64,000 bases of DNA from Mycobacterium neglectum (lineage in GTDB: Bacteria; Actinomycetota; Actinomycetes; Mycobacteriales; Mycobacteriaceae): positions 1-64,000 of the forward strand of contig NZ_NVQE01000011.1 in the NCBI RefSeq assembly GCF_002591975.1, written 5' to 3'. How positions within the stretch are numbered: the first letter of the stretch is position 1; each line of letters begins with the position of its first letter. A model generated the notes under the pieces. The model was not told the DNA's origin. It saw nothing but the letters and a program-made list of their open reading frames with translations, and made no database searches. Below are positions 1 to 8,308 of the stretch, piece after piece. The position numbers and the translations under genes were made by a program.

Positions 1-94
1 GATGACCGACCAGCGCCTGGGCATCCAACAGTTCCCGATCAGCGCGCTCCATGCCCTGCATCAACTCATCATCCCAGCTCAACGCCCATTTCAT
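1..94 (-). CDS. N-terminal fragment of a possible transposase, cut by the window edge
   Basis: On the minus strand an ATG at 94-92 opens a frame that runs off the left edge without a stop. The 31 visible residues begin MKWALSWDDELMQ and include LLDAQALVGH. From memory, this opening resembles IS1182-type transposases of actinobacteria, but 31 residues are too few to assign a family. Its position hard against the damaged-looking start of the ArsR gene to the right fits an inserted element whose outer end lies near 95-112. It could equally be an ordinary divergent gene. Confidence 0.35.
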   Translation of the reverse strand, partial: MKWALSWDDELMQGMERADRELLDAQALVGH

Positions 95-96
95 AG

Positions 97-405
97 AAGG
101 CACGCCGATTATTCAGCGCCCTCCTAGCTGACGGCACGCGACGGGCAATCGTCGAGTGCCTGGCTGATGGCCCATTGGCGGTTGGTGAGTTGGCTCGCCA
201 GCTGCCGGTGAGCCGACCCGCTGTTTCACAACATCTAAAGGTGCTCAAATCGGCCGGACTGGTACGGGACCGGGCCGCAGGCACTCGTCGCGTCTACCAA
301 CTCGATATGGGCGGCATCGAGGCGTTGCGGGCGGACCTCGACCAGTTCTGGGCGAAGGCCCTTGGCAACTTCAAGCAAATGGCCGATCAAGGAGAAGGAA
401 AATAG
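97..405 (+). CDS. ArsR-family winged-helix repressor, 5' end uncertain or lost
   Basis: The frame encodes a typical ArsR-type helix-turn-helix: a TRRAIVECL helix, then VGELARQLPVSRPAVSQHLK as the recognition region, and an RRVYQL wing. The open frame begins after a stop at 94-96, and no ATG, GTG or TTG lies upstream of the first conserved helix. The first usable start is a TTG at 175, which would remove helix 1. An extra Leu in the SALLADG stretch also looks non-native. The start may have been destroyed by an insertion to the left, or an unusual start is used. It sits 1 base upstream of the SRPBCC gene, a common regulator/SRPBCC pairing. No Cys metal-binding motif is visible, so it is not an obvious metal sensor. 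Confidence 0.6.
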   Translation, partial: KARRLFSALLADGTRRAIVECLADGPLAVGELARQLPVSRPAVSQHLKVLKSAGLVRDRAAGTRRVYQLDMGGIEALRADLDQFWAKALGNFKQMADQGEGK

Positions 406-406
406 A

Positions 407-898
407 ATGAGCTCATCGCACGTCGAACCGATACGGCATCAGGTCGCCGTCCATGCCCCGATCGAGCGCGCATTCGCGTTGTTCACCAACAAGTTTGACG
501 CGATCAAACCCCGCGAGCACAACCTGCTCGCGGTCCCAATCGCCGAAACCGTGTTCGAACCTCGCGCGGGTGGGCATATATACGACATCGGCGTCGACGG
601 CAGCCGGTGTCAGTGGGCGCGAGTCCTCGTATATGAGCCGCCATCTCGTGTCGTATTCACCTGGGACATCGGCCCGACCTGGCAAGTCGAGACCGATCTC
701 ACCAAGACCAGCGAGGTTGAAGTGCGATTCATTGCCGAGTCGGAGGAGCGTACCCGCGTCGAGTTGGAACACCGCAACCTCGAACGCCACGGCACCGGGT
801 GGCGCTCCGTCGCCGACGGAGTCGACGGCGAAGCAGGGTGGCCGCTTTACCTGTCGCGCTACGCCGAGCAGGTGGGAACCGAGGTGACATCGCCATGA
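407..898 (+). CDS. SRPBCC (AHSA1-like) ligand-binding domain protein
   Basis: The product is 163 residues. It has the AHSA1/SRPBCC layout: an N-terminal strand (HQVAVHAPIERAFALFT), a central WDIGPTW region and a C-terminal helix beginning GWPLYLSRYAEQ. These proteins form a helix-grip fold with a hydrophobic cavity. In bacteria they commonly sit beside an ArsR regulator, as here (ATG one base after the ArsR stop). The ATG at 407 was chosen over an upstream in-frame ATG at 362 because it begins the conserved domain and follows GGAGAAGGAAA. The gene overlaps the next one by four bases (ATGA), so the three genes are probably one operon. No substrate can be inferred. Confidence 0.8.
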   Translation: MSSSHVEPIRHQVAVHAPIERAFALFTNKFDAIKPREHNLLAVPIAETVFEPRAGGHIYDIGVDGSRCQWARVLVYEPPSRVVFTWDIGPTWQVETDLTKTSEVEVRFIAESEERTRVELEHRNLERHGTGWRSVADGVDGEAGWPLYLSRYAEQVGTEVTSP

Positions 899-1524
899 GT
901 GCAGTGGATGAGAAGTCTTTGATGGATATGGCCCGTGAGGAACGTGCCGACCTCGCGACCTTTCTCGCGACGTTGACGCCCGTGGAGTGGACGGCGCCCA
1001 GCCTCTGCGATAAATGGAGCGTCAAGGATGTCGTCGCCCACATGGTGAGTTACGAGGACCTCGGTTTAGTCGGACTGATCACGCGCTTTCTGAAGGGTCG
1101 TATCGTGCGCGCCAACGAGGTTGGTGTCGAGGAGTTTTCACCGATGACACCTGAGGACCTGCTGGAGTTTCTCAACAACCATCTGCAACCACGCGGGCTG
1201 ACCGCTGGATTCGGCGGAATGATCGCACTTGTTGACGCCACGATTCACCACCAGGACATCCGGCGTGCACTCGGTCACCCGCGCGTCGTACCCATCGACC
1301 GATTGGAACGGATTCTCCCGCTCGTCCCTAGCAATCCACGGCTTGGCGCCGGAAAACGAATACGTGGGTTGCGACTTCAGGCGACCGATGCGGATTGGAC
1401 GCACGGCAGCGGACCAGAAGTGGTTGGTCCCGGTGAGGCTCTGCTGATGGCGATGACCGGTCGCCGCGTGGCCATCGATGAACTCACCGGAGCTGGCCAG
1501 CCGATACTGGCCGGACGCTTCTGA
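895..1524 (+). CDS. Maleylpyruvate isomerase N-terminal (MDMPI/DinB-like) family protein
   Basis: This 209-residue protein starts at the ATG that overlaps the SRPBCC stop. Its N-terminal four-helix part has the family hallmark SLCDKWSVKDVVAHM, in which the His is a metal ligand. A second conserved His-containing region is DATIHHQDIRRALG. Mycobacterial members of this family are often mycothiol-dependent metalloenzymes, but most are uncharacterised. The conserved His residues are present, so it is probably active. Its coupling to the SRPBCC gene suggests a shared small-molecule or stress function under the ArsR-type regulator. Confidence 0.75.
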   Translation: MSAVDEKSLMDMAREERADLATFLATLTPVEWTAPSLCDKWSVKDVVAHMVSYEDLGLVGLITRFLKGRIVRANEVGVEEFSPMTPEDLLEFLNNHLQPRGLTAGFGGMIALVDATIHHQDIRRALGHPRVVPIDRLERILPLVPSNPRLGAGKRIRGLRLQATDADWTHGSGPEVVGPGEALLMAMTGRRVAIDELTGAGQPILAGRF

Positions 1525-1592
1525 GCGCTACGAGGGACTCGCAGCTGGAGCAATCCGTTCCTCCCTCAACTGTCTCGCGGCGAAGTGGCTGT

Positions 1593-2867
1593 CTATGTTG
1601 TCCGCGATTGAGCGGTATACGTTGGGGTGCTGGACAATTCGGGGACCAGGCGTCCGGTTCGGTCGAGCCGGTATAGGGCTGCGGCAGCTGCTAACCCGAC
1701 AGCTGTCAACGCGAGCCAGATGAGTTCTTCGTGGCCAGCGGTGCGGGCGGCTTGCATCAGCGCGCCGGTGGCCAGATTGCCGGTCAGAATGCCGATGCCC
1801 ACGATCGTGTTGTAGAAGCCGTAATGCGTGCCGACCAATCGGTTGTTGGCCAGCGAGACAACGGTGTCCATCTCGAACGGAAACACTGCAGCGGAGCCAG
1901 CGGCAAGCACTGCTGCTGTAACGACCAGGGCGATGACTGCTGCGAGCTCGCCGAACCGTGCTCCGTTGGGGAACGCAATCATCGGCGTGAAGGCCGCTGC
2001 AAGGATCAGCATGCCGATCACCAGCGAATGCCCCGACCCCCAGCGCTTGGTGAACCACCGGGTGATGCGTAGCTGCCCCGCGACGGCCACGAGCCCCGAC
2101 ATGACGAAGATCATGGCAACGGTGAGCGATTCATGTTCGGGTACGAGGATTTTGGCGTGCAATGGCAGGGCCAGGTACACCTGGAAGGACAAAACGTAAC
2201 AGCCGATCATTGCAGTGGAGAACAGTAAAAAGGACCGGTTCGAGAGGACGGTCCGCCAATCCTGCAGTACGGTGCTCTTCTCGGTTTGCGGTGTCGCACG
2301 ATGCTGCGGCAAGGCGAACAGCTGGGCCACGGTCAGGACCGCGAAGACAGCCGCCGCCGATGCGGCGACTATGCGGAAGTCGAGGGCCAACAGCGCAAGT
2401 CCGACCAACGGTCCGGCAAGTATTCCCGCTTGATAGAAGATGTTGAAGGTCGCGAACGCCTCCACGCGTCGTGGTCCTGAATCGGCGGCAAGGTAGGCAC
2501 GCACAGCTGGGTTGAACAGTGCGCCCGCGAAACCTGTTGCTGCGGAGGCGATCAGCAGTGCGGGTAGCGAATCGGCAACCACTAATAGGGCGAATCCGCC
2601 GGTGCGCAGTATGCACCCGGCAACGATCAGCGGCTTGAATCCCAGGCGGTCAGCGAGTGTACCGCCGACGATGAACATGCCCTGCTGAGAGAAGTTCCGT
2701 ACGCCCAGCACAAGTCCGATTGCCCACGCCGCAAGGCCAAGCGGTCCGGCGAGGTATCCCGCCAGATAGGGCATCAGCATGTAGAAACCGACGTTGATGC
2801 CGAACTGGTTGATCATCAACATCCGGCTGGGCCAGCCGAAGCTGCGAAACTGCGCGGAGAATCTCAT
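1593..2867 (-). CDS. Major facilitator superfamily exporter
   Basis: The 424-residue protein has about 12 hydrophobic segments and an MFS loop-2/3 signature ([12 protein letters not shown] at about residues 55-66). The start is the ATG at 2867, which overlaps the stop of the upstream PLP-enzyme gene (ATGA). An upstream extension of the frame is the shadow of that gene. The layout is that of DHA1-type drug or metabolite exporters. Coupling to a cysteine-synthase-like gene suggests it exports, or confers tolerance to, the amino-acid-like product or substrate of that enzyme. This is inference from gene order only. Confidence 0.85.
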   Translation of the reverse strand: MRFSAQFRSFGWPSRMLMINQFGINVGFYMLMPYLAGYLAGPLGLAAWAIGLVLGVRNFSQQGMFIVGGTLADRLGFKPLIVAGCILRTGGFALLVVADSLPALLIASAATGFAGALFNPAVRAYLAADSGPRRVEAFATFNIFYQAGILAGPLVGLALLALDFRIVAASAAAVFAVLTVAQLFALPQHRATPQTEKSTVLQDWRTVLSNRSFLLFSTAMIGCYVLSFQVYLALPLHAKILVPEHESLTVAMIFVMSGLVAVAGQLRITRWFTKRWGSGHSLVIGMLILAAAFTPMIAFPNGARFGELAAVIALVVTAAVLAAGSAAVFPFEMDTVVSLANNRLVGTHYGFYNTIVGIGILTGNLATGALMQAARTAGHEELIWLALTAVGLAAAAALYRLDRTGRLVPELSSTPTYTAQSRTT

Positions 2868-3973
2868 CGCGGCACCACTGTCGGATCCGCAATGGACGGC
2901 GTACGTGTCCAGGATGTGACGACATGATTGCGTGGATCGGTGATGAGTTCTGGATTTCGTGGCGGACTGCCGGCAAGCAACCCGTTGACGCCGCAGTAGT
3001 CGTCGTTGTAGACGGTGTCGAAGTAGCGTTGTGGCCCATCGGGAAAGATCGCCGCGACAGTTGCATTCGATGGATTCGTCCTCGCGACCCATCCGGCGAC
3101 CAGGGCGACGGCGCCAACACTCCAGCCACCTGTGGCGTAGTGAGTAGCCGCCAGTGTGCGGCATGCCCACACGGCCTCCCGGGGAGCGACCCAGTGAACT
3201 TCATTGAAGGCGGCGTAGTCCACATTACGAGGGTAAATACTCGACCCCAGCCCTCGCATCAACCGGGGTCGTGCAGGCTGACCAAAAATGGTTGAGCCGA
3301 TTGTGTCGACCCCGATGAGCTGCAAATCAGGATTGGTTTCGCGTAGCACGCGCGCGATCCCGGCCGAATGACCTCCGGTGCCGACGGAGCAGACGAGTAT
3401 CTCGATCGCCCCTAGTTGCGCTGACAACTCTTCTGCAAGACCCCGATAGGCGTCGACATTATCGGGATTGTTGTATTGATCCGGGTACCACGCTTCGGGG
3501 TCTGATTCGAGCAGTTCCATCACCCGATTGCGACGTGCCTGCTGCCACCCGCCGTCGGGATGCGGTTCGGTGACGACATCGACATCAGCACCGTAGGCGG
3601 TCAGCATCCGCGAGATGATCGGTTCGAGTCCGGGATCTGTGACCAAAGTTACTGGGTGGTCGTACACGGTGCCGGCCAAGGCTAGCCCCAGTCCCAATGT
3701 GCCGCTTGTTGATTCGACGATGCGGCCGCCGGTACGCAGGTCGCCGCGGGCGCGGCCTCTCTCGACCATGTGTAGCGCTGGACGGTCCTTCATCCCGCCG
3801 GGGTTGAACCCCTCGAGTTTGGCCCAGAACCCGCGGCTGTCGTCGGTGAACGGCGCCGAGATTCGCAGGACAGGCGTATTTCCTATCATCGTCGCCGGCT
3901 TGTCGAAGCGTCGCAGGCGTTGATGATGGGTCGCGTAGTGGTGTGGTGAGTGAACGGACAGAGCATGGCTCAT
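2864..3973 (-). CDS. PLP-dependent cysteine synthase-fold (beta-family) enzyme
   Basis: The 369-residue protein is a fold-type II PLP enzyme. It has the Schiff-base lysine in [13 protein letters not shown], a substrate loop in [13 protein letters not shown] and a phosphate-binding glycine loop in [15 protein letters not shown]. Family members make or break C-beta bonds of serine, O-acetylserine or related amino acids. No cysE or other cysteine-pathway gene is nearby, so a specialised amino-acid reaction is as likely as cysteine synthesis. The downstream MFS exporter overlaps by four bases, making a two-gene operon. The first ATG was used; a shorter start at the internal TMIGNTP region would remove a non-conserved N-terminus of about 28 residues. 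Confidence 0.85.
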   Translation of the reverse strand: MSHALSVHSPHHYATHHQRLRRFDKPATMIGNTPVLRISAPFTDDSRGFWAKLEGFNPGGMKDRPALHMVERGRARGDLRTGGRIVESTSGTLGLGLALAGTVYDHPVTLVTDPGLEPIISRMLTAYGADVDVVTEPHPDGGWQQARRNRVMELLESDPEAWYPDQYNNPDNVDAYRGLAEELSAQLGAIEILVCSVGTGGHSAGIARVLRETNPDLQLIGVDTIGSTIFGQPARPRLMRGLGSSIYPRNVDYAAFNEVHWVAPREAVWACRTLAATHYATGGWSVGAVALVAGWVARTNPSNATVAAIFPDGPQRYFDTVYNDDYCGVNGLLAGSPPRNPELITDPRNHVVTSWTRTPSIADPTVVPR

Positions 3974-4080
3974 GAACGCGGGTCACTTTCGGTGATGCCA
4001 CGACAATCCTTGCCGCGGCGGCTGACATGAGTAGCGGTCACCGACTCACGCCTCGGGGACGTGAGTCTGGCGCTACCGAA

Positions 4081-4494
4081 TCAGCGGCGCGCGATGCAGA
4101 GCCGAAGCAGCAGCTGCTGCCCGGCGACGAGACAACTACCCCATCTCGGGGGGCCTCGGATGACAGATGACGCACCTGTGGCCAAGCGCAGGAATGCGAC
4201 GCCGATAACGGCGACGAGGCCGATCGCAGCCAGCAGCGTCACCGAACGCGGCAGGGCCGCTTCGGCGAAAGCTACCGGTGTCACGGCGACGGAACCGTCT
4301 TGCACATGTGGATGCTCGACGACAGCAGCAGAGTCATTCAAGGAGTGGGATGACAGTGCATGCGGACCATGATGCGCCGGGGGGCTGTGGTCGGTGAGCT
4401 TCCATCCTGTTCCCGCGGCGAGCACGACGAGCACGACCAGTAGCGCGATGACGGCGTGCCGTCGCGCACCAAAGGGAGCGTCGTTGTACCTCAC
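4081..4494 (-). CDS. LpqS-like small exported or membrane protein, possibly copper-responsive
   Basis: This 137-residue protein starts at a GTG at 4494. It has an N-terminal hydrophobic segment (HAVIALLVVLVVLAAGTG), a His-rich stretch (HSPPAHHGPHALSSHS), a second hydrophobic segment and the C-terminal motif QQLLLRLCIARR. That C-terminus closely matches what I recall for mycobacterial LpqS (ending LLTRFCLARR), a member of the copper-induced RicR regulon. Unlike LpqS it lacks an obvious lipobox cysteine. The frame stays open to an ATG at 4686, but the extra residues look non-coding. Neighbouring metal-type genes and operator-like repeats upstream support a copper role. Confidence 0.55.
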   Translation of the reverse strand: MRYNDAPFGARRHAVIALLVVLVVLAAGTGWKLTDHSPPAHHGPHALSSHSLNDSAAVVEHPHVQDGSVAVTPVAFAEAALPRSVTLLAAIGLVAVIGVAFLRLATGASSVIRGPPRWGSCLVAGQQLLLRLCIARR

Positions 4495-4693
4495 AATGCA
4501 GCCGACTGTAGCAGCGGATCGAGCTTGATTCGGAGACCCGCCGATTCGACGCCATGTTGTAATCGCGCCGCGATAACCGCGTATCGCTGGCTCATCGCGC
4601 CGCGCAGTCATTTCGGTCATTGGCCGAGTTTTATTGACCAGTAATGCTTTTGACGAAACCTTTATCATTCGCGCACAGGCATACATGCTGCTT

Positions 4694-4716
4694 ATCTACG
4701 GTTCTGCTCCGTAGAT
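4694..4716. promoter_or_regulatory. Inverted repeat ATCTACGG-N7-CCGTAGAT, putative operator (copy 1)
   Basis: Two perfect 8-base arms flank a 7-base spacer. The same arms with the same spacer length occur at 9184-9206, in the promoter region between the DUF305 and YcnI genes. Recurrence of arm and spacer within 5 kb argues for a dimeric repressor site. The BlaI-type repressor or the response regulator encoded between the two copies are the obvious candidates; neither has been shown to bind. Confidence 0.55.
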
Positions 4717-4771
4717 TTCCGTTTGCCTACCGAATCGACACTCGCTGCATACGTGATTGCTCCAGATCGGA

Positions 4772-4790
4772 ATCACCCCCTGGGGGATAT
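4772..4790. promoter_or_regulatory. C5-T-G5 palindrome resembling a CsoR/RicR-type copper operator
   Basis: The core CACCCCCTGGGGGATAT has the C-run/G-run symmetry known for CsoR and RicR copper operators of mycobacteria. An outer repeat CCAGAT (4762-4767) / ATCTGG (4789-4794) extends the dyad. It lies between the end of the M56 gene and the LpqS-like gene, about 280 bases upstream of the latter's start. Because it is also close to a gene end, a terminator hairpin is the alternative, though there is no T-run. Confidence 0.4.
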
Positions 4791-4802
4791 CTGGCCGGCC
4801 GC

Positions 4803-5723
4803 TCAGTGATGACACAGCAGTTCGATGAGGCCCGGCGCGCTGAGCATCACGGCCATGCTTCCTGCGAGCATCAGTCTCTGGCTCCATTTGGCACGCCCGC
4901 GAGCGGGCTGTGCAAGCCGCATCGCTCGCGCTGCCACCGCAGTGCCGGCCGCTGCCAGTCCTTCGGCGGGCACTGGGTGGCGTGCTTCTGCCATGGCAAG
5001 CAAACCGCCCAGGATGGGGCTGACACCGTGCCGCCGGGCGGCAGCGTCGTCGGCGCACATCTCCAGCAGGTCAGCGACCGCACGAGCGCTCTGTTGCATT
5101 AATGGCAGTGGGAGAGCCGCAGCCATTGCTCGCAGCATCATCAATATCTGGTGGTGCCGACCCGCGATATGTGCCTGCTCATGCGCCAGGACGGCCGCGA
5201 GCTCGGAGCGGGCCAATGTCGACCAAGCAGCGCTGGTTACCACGATTGCGGGAGGGTGCCCGGACACGCAGTAGGCCGCCGACCTCTGGGCGTCGATGAT
5301 GACCACGCCGGGACGCGAGGTCGGCCGGCCCACCAGCAGCACAGCATTGGCGTGCTCCCGGCTTCGAGACCTCAGTCGCGTGACCCACCGACTGGTTCTG
5401 ACCAAGAAAATGATGGACAAAGCGGTGCCGGCGATCGTCAACGCGATGGATCCGCTGAGGCCGGGTAGCCCCCCGTGCTCGGAGAGACCGAACAGCTCCA
5501 GGCACAAGGTGACTGCCGACGTGCCCAACATGCCGTCGATCGCTGCCACACCGATGAGCGCGACGGCGATGACCCACGCGATGAGCGTCGCTGCGATCGC
5601 CGTCAACCACGCCGCCACTCCCATCTGAGGGCTGACGCCGGACTTGGTGAGCCGTCGCAGTAGTGATGGCGAAAGCCAAGCCAGCGCGGCGCCGTAAAGC
5701 AGCAGCCATAAGCCAGTGGTCAT
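4803..5723 (-). CDS. M56 (BlaR1/MecR1-type) membrane metallopeptidase
   Basis: The 306-residue protein has three or more N-terminal membrane segments (about residues 1-20, 35-62 and 90-108). A cytosolic zinc-peptidase domain follows, with HEQAH at residues 181-185 and a downstream EMCADDAAARR helix that should supply the third ligand. The C-terminus ends in one more hydrophobic segment, so there is no extracellular penicillin-sensor domain. Family members pair with BlaI/CopY repressors, and this gene overlaps such a repressor by four bases (ATGA). The expected role is signal-dependent cleavage of the repressor or an interacting protein. The trigger is unknown, and the location suggests metal or envelope stress. 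Confidence 0.85.
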   Translation of the reverse strand: MTTGLWLLLYGAALAWLSPSLLRRLTKSGVSPQMGVAAWLTAIAATLIAWVIAVALIGVAAIDGMLGTSAVTLCLELFGLSEHGGLPGLSGSIALTIAGTALSIIFLVRTSRWVTRLRSRSREHANAVLLVGRPTSRPGVVIIDAQRSAAYCVSGHPPAIVVTSAAWSTLARSELAAVLAHEQAHIAGRHHQILMMLRAMAAALPLPLMQQSARAVADLLEMCADDAAARRHGVSPILGGLLAMAEARHPVPAEGLAAAGTAVAARAMRLAQPARGRAKWSQRLMLAGSMAVMLSAPGLIELLCHH

Positions 5724-6193
5724 CGTCGCCTGTTACCGCCACGACGCAACGCCGAGCGCAATTGTGCAGATTCTTCAGCGCTCATTTGCTCGACGAAGAA
5801 GGCCAACACAGCGTTGGTGTCGCCGCCCGTCTGGAATGCCGCGCGCATTAGTCGAGCGGAACGCTCTTCGCGGCTCATCACCGGGCGATACAAGTACGCC
5901 TTACCGCTGCGTTCACGGCTCAGCCACTCCTTGCGATACAGGTTGTCCATCGTCGACATCACGGTGGTGTACGCGATCTGGCGGTCGGCGGAGAGTTCGT
6001 CGAAGATCTGACGCACCGTCACCGGATCCTCGTAGTCCCAAATGAGGTCCATGATGACGGCTTCCAGGTCACCGAAACCTCGCTGCTGCATCGCGTACTC
6101 CGCATCGACACGGCCGGGGGCCACCGCGTCACTCGACTGGTCCTTCGACACAATGTAACGGCCGTCTTGTTCGGACGTCTGTGACACGCACAC
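5720..6193 (-). CDS. blaI: BlaI/MecI/CopY-family transcriptional repressor
   Basis: The core reads QQRGFGDLEAVIMDLIW, then VRQIFDEL and IAYTTVMSTMDNLYRKEWL, the winged helix typical of BlaI/CopY repressors, followed by a helical dimerisation domain. The frame gives 157 residues. The first 34 are not conserved, and the ATG at 6091, just before the conserved core, is an equally good start. It is the upstream gene of a repressor/M56-peptidase operon, the standard BlaI-BlaR arrangement. The half-palindrome CGTAG-CA-CTACG at 6259-6270 in its promoter is a candidate self-operator. Confidence 0.85.
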   Translation of the reverse strand: MCVSQTSEQDGRYIVSKDQSSDAVAPGRVDAEYAMQQRGFGDLEAVIMDLIWDYEDPVTVRQIFDELSADRQIAYTTVMSTMDNLYRKEWLSRERSGKAYLYRPVMSREERSARLMRAAFQTGGDTNAVLAFFVEQMSAEESAQLRSALRRGGNRRR

Positions 6194-6258
6194 GGCCGCG
6201 CGGGTATGTGGGCAGGATCGGGAGTCGACAATCTCATGCCTTCCTCGTTGAACCTTCT

Positions 6259-6270
6259 CGTAGCACTACG
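6259..6270. promoter_or_regulatory. CGTAG-CA-CTACG palindrome upstream of the BlaI-type gene
   Basis: This is a perfect 12-base dyad, 66 bases upstream of the BlaI-type start and 75 bases upstream of the divergent response-regulator start. Its half-site CTACG also appears in the ATCTACGG repeats at 4694 and 9184, but in the opposite relative orientation. It could serve either divergent gene. Confidence 0.35.
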
Positions 6271-6344
6271 TCGAATCGGTCTTGATTGCGTGAAGATCTG
6301 TTCAAGAATCCAGCTGGATCGCTTCACGAGGCCCCACGCGTGAG

Positions 6345-7106
6345 ATGAACAGGCAACATAGTGTGATGGTCGGCCCAGGAGCGTCTCGACAGCCCACGTT
6401 TCGTGCACTGGTCGTCGACGATGAGGCACCGCTCGCCGAGGTGGTGGCCAGCTATCTGGAGCGCGAGCAATTCGAAGCCATCGTCGCGGCCAACGGTGCC
6501 GACGCGATTACCGTCGCGCGCGAACTCGATCCCGACGTCGTCATCCTCGATCTCGGTCTGCCTGGCATCGACGGTTTGGAGGTATGCCGACAGTTACGTA
6601 CCTTCTCCGACGCCTACGTCGTCATGCTGACCGCCCGCGACACCGAATTGGATACCGTGCTGGGGCTCACAGTCGGAGCCGACGATTACATCACCAAACC
6701 GTTCAGTCCCCGAGAGCTGGTCGCCCGCATCAGAGCGATGCTTCGGCGGCCACGCACGATGCCCTCCGCGGACGCTTCGGCGCCGGGGATTCCTGCCCCG
6801 CCTCCGCGGCACTTCGGTCCACTAACGATCAACGTGTCCGCCCGTGAGGTGAGGATCGGCGGGGAGTCGATCCTTCTCACTCGAACGGAGTTCGACTTAC
6901 TAGAGGCGCTATCCGCTAGACCCGGCATCGTTCTCAGCCGCCGTCAGCTTCTCGAAGCGATTCGTGACGAAGCCTGGGTCGGCAATGACCACCTGATCGA
7001 TGTCCACATAGGTCATCTCCGTCGAAAGCTGGGTGATGACGCGGCAGCGCCGCGCTACATCGTGACGCTTCGGGGTGTCGGCTACCGGATGGGGACAGGA
7101 CAATGA
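6345..7106 (+). CDS. OmpR/PhoB-family response regulator
   Basis: This 253-residue protein has an N-terminal receiver domain: acidic pair in VVDDEAP, phospho-acceptor D69 in VVILDLGLPG and conserved K119 in ADDYITKPFSP. A proline-rich linker leads to a C-terminal winged helix with LTRTEFDLLEALSARPG and VDVHIGHLRRKLGDD, ending RGVGYRMG. It overlaps the histidine kinase gene by four bases. The M at position 8 is an alternative start. Lying between a BlaI-type repressor and copper-type envelope proteins, it probably responds to envelope or metal stress; this is inferred from position only. Confidence 0.9.
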   Translation: MNRQHSVMVGPGASRQPTFRALVVDDEAPLAEVVASYLEREQFEAIVAANGADAITVARELDPDVVILDLGLPGIDGLEVCRQLRTFSDAYVVMLTARDTELDTVLGLTVGADDYITKPFSPRELVARIRAMLRRPRTMPSADASAPGIPAPPPRHFGPLTINVSAREVRIGGESILLTRTEFDLLEALSARPGIVLSRRQLLEAIRDEAWVGNDHLIDVHIGHLRRKLGDDAAAPRYIVTLRGVGYRMGTGQ

Positions 7107-8296
7107 TTCCTCGAGTGGCGGGAGACGCTGCACCACGGCCGTCGCGACGTCGACATGGCCTCGGCGTCCGACTCCTCCTGGCGCAAGCGACGGTGCTGTT
7201 GGCAGGAGTCTTCACAACCGCGGTGATCGCCGCGATTGTCGGCCCACCGCTTTTCCGGGAGCATCTTCATCGCGCCGGTGTGCCCGCCAACTCGATGGAA
7301 GAGGTTCATGCCGAAGAGGCGTACATCTACGCCACCGTGTTTTCGGTCGGTGGCGCTCTCGCGGTGTCGGCGCTCACCGCTTTGGCTGTCGGCTGGTATA
7401 TCAGTCGTCGGTTGCAGCGCTCCGTCACCGAAGTCGCTTCTGCGGCAGCGGAGGTGGCGCAAGGACGCTATGACATTCGGGTTTCGCCGCCAGAATTGGG
7501 TGACGATTTCGAGGCCCTCGCCAGCGCCTTCAACCAGATGGCGTCCCGACTGCAAACAGTCGAGGCCACTCGCCGACGCCTGTTCAGTGATCTCGCGCAT
7601 GAAATCCGCACTCCGGTATCCGTTCTCGAGGCCTACTTCGAAGCACTCGAAGACGGTGTTCGAACGTTGGATTCAACTACCGCCGCGATGCTGCGCGACC
7701 AGACCGGCCGACTCGTTCGATTCTCCGCCGACTTAGCGGCCTTGGCGCAGGCGGAAGACAGCTCACACTCTATGGAACCCGCCTTGGTGAATATTGAACA
7801 CGTGGTCGATAAAGTGGCCACTGCGTCCGCCGAACGCTATGCCACCAAAGGTGTTCATCTGCAGATATATTCGAGTGACAGACGCCCTCTGGTCATGGGT
7901 GATTTCCAGCGACTTGAACAGGTCATGGCGAATCTGCTCGACAACGCACTTCGCCACACGCACGCCGACGGCAGCGTTGCGGTCACCACCGCGGTCGACT
8001 CTGACCATGTAGAGGTATCGGTGGTCGATACCGGCGAGGGAATCACCGCCGAGCATGTGCCACACATCTTCGAACGCTTTTACCGGGCCGACGCCGCACG
8101 CGACCGCGACCATGGCGGTGCTGGTATCGGGTTGGCGATCGCGAAGGCGTTGGTAGAGGCTCACGGCGGAACTATCGCTGCGCGCAGCGGCGGCCGGGGT
8201 CAGGGATGCACCTTTGCGGTGAGGCTGCCGAAGGCATCCTCACGCGAAGATTCGGCGGCCGCGATCACCAGCGCCAGCGGCCGGGGCGCAATCTAA
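7103..8296 (+). CDS. Membrane sensor histidine kinase
   Basis: The 397-residue kinase has two transmembrane segments (about 22-48 and 76-99) around a short extracytoplasmic loop of about 28 residues containing two His. A HAMP-like region follows, then a HisKA domain with the phospho-acceptor H166 in FSDLAHEIRTP. The HATPase domain has an N-box (LLDNALRHT), a G1 box (VVDTGEGI), an F-box (FERFYRAD) and a G2 box (GAGIGLAIAKAL). Its ATG overlaps the stop of the response regulator. The very small sensor loop suggests it senses a metal ion, a membrane perturbation or a partner protein. Confidence 0.9.
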   Translation: MIPRVAGDAAPRPSRRRHGLGVRLLLAQATVLLAGVFTTAVIAAIVGPPLFREHLHRAGVPANSMEEVHAEEAYIYATVFSVGGALAVSALTALAVGWYISRRLQRSVTEVASAAAEVAQGRYDIRVSPPELGDDFEALASAFNQMASRLQTVEATRRRLFSDLAHEIRTPVSVLEAYFEALEDGVRTLDSTTAAMLRDQTGRLVRFSADLAALAQAEDSSHSMEPALVNIEHVVDKVATASAERYATKGVHLQIYSSDRRPLVMGDFQRLEQVMANLLDNALRHTHADGSVAVTTAVDSDHVEVSVVDTGEGITAEHVPHIFERFYRADAARDRDHGGAGIGLAIAKALVEAHGGTIAARSGGRGQGCTFAVRLPKASSREDSAAAITSASGRGAI

Positions 8297-8308
8297 TCGG
8301 CCTCGGGG

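Larger units (their letters stand above)
4495..4802. other. Intergenic region with operator-like repeats upstream of the LpqS-like gene
   Basis: These 308 bases separate the LpqS-like gene from the end of the M56 peptidase gene. They hold an 8-bp inverted repeat at 4694-4716 and a C5/G5 palindrome at 4772-4790, annotated separately. The middle (about 4600-4700) is AT-richer than its surroundings and could carry the promoter for the leftward gene. I see no convincing gene in it. Confidence 0.5.
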
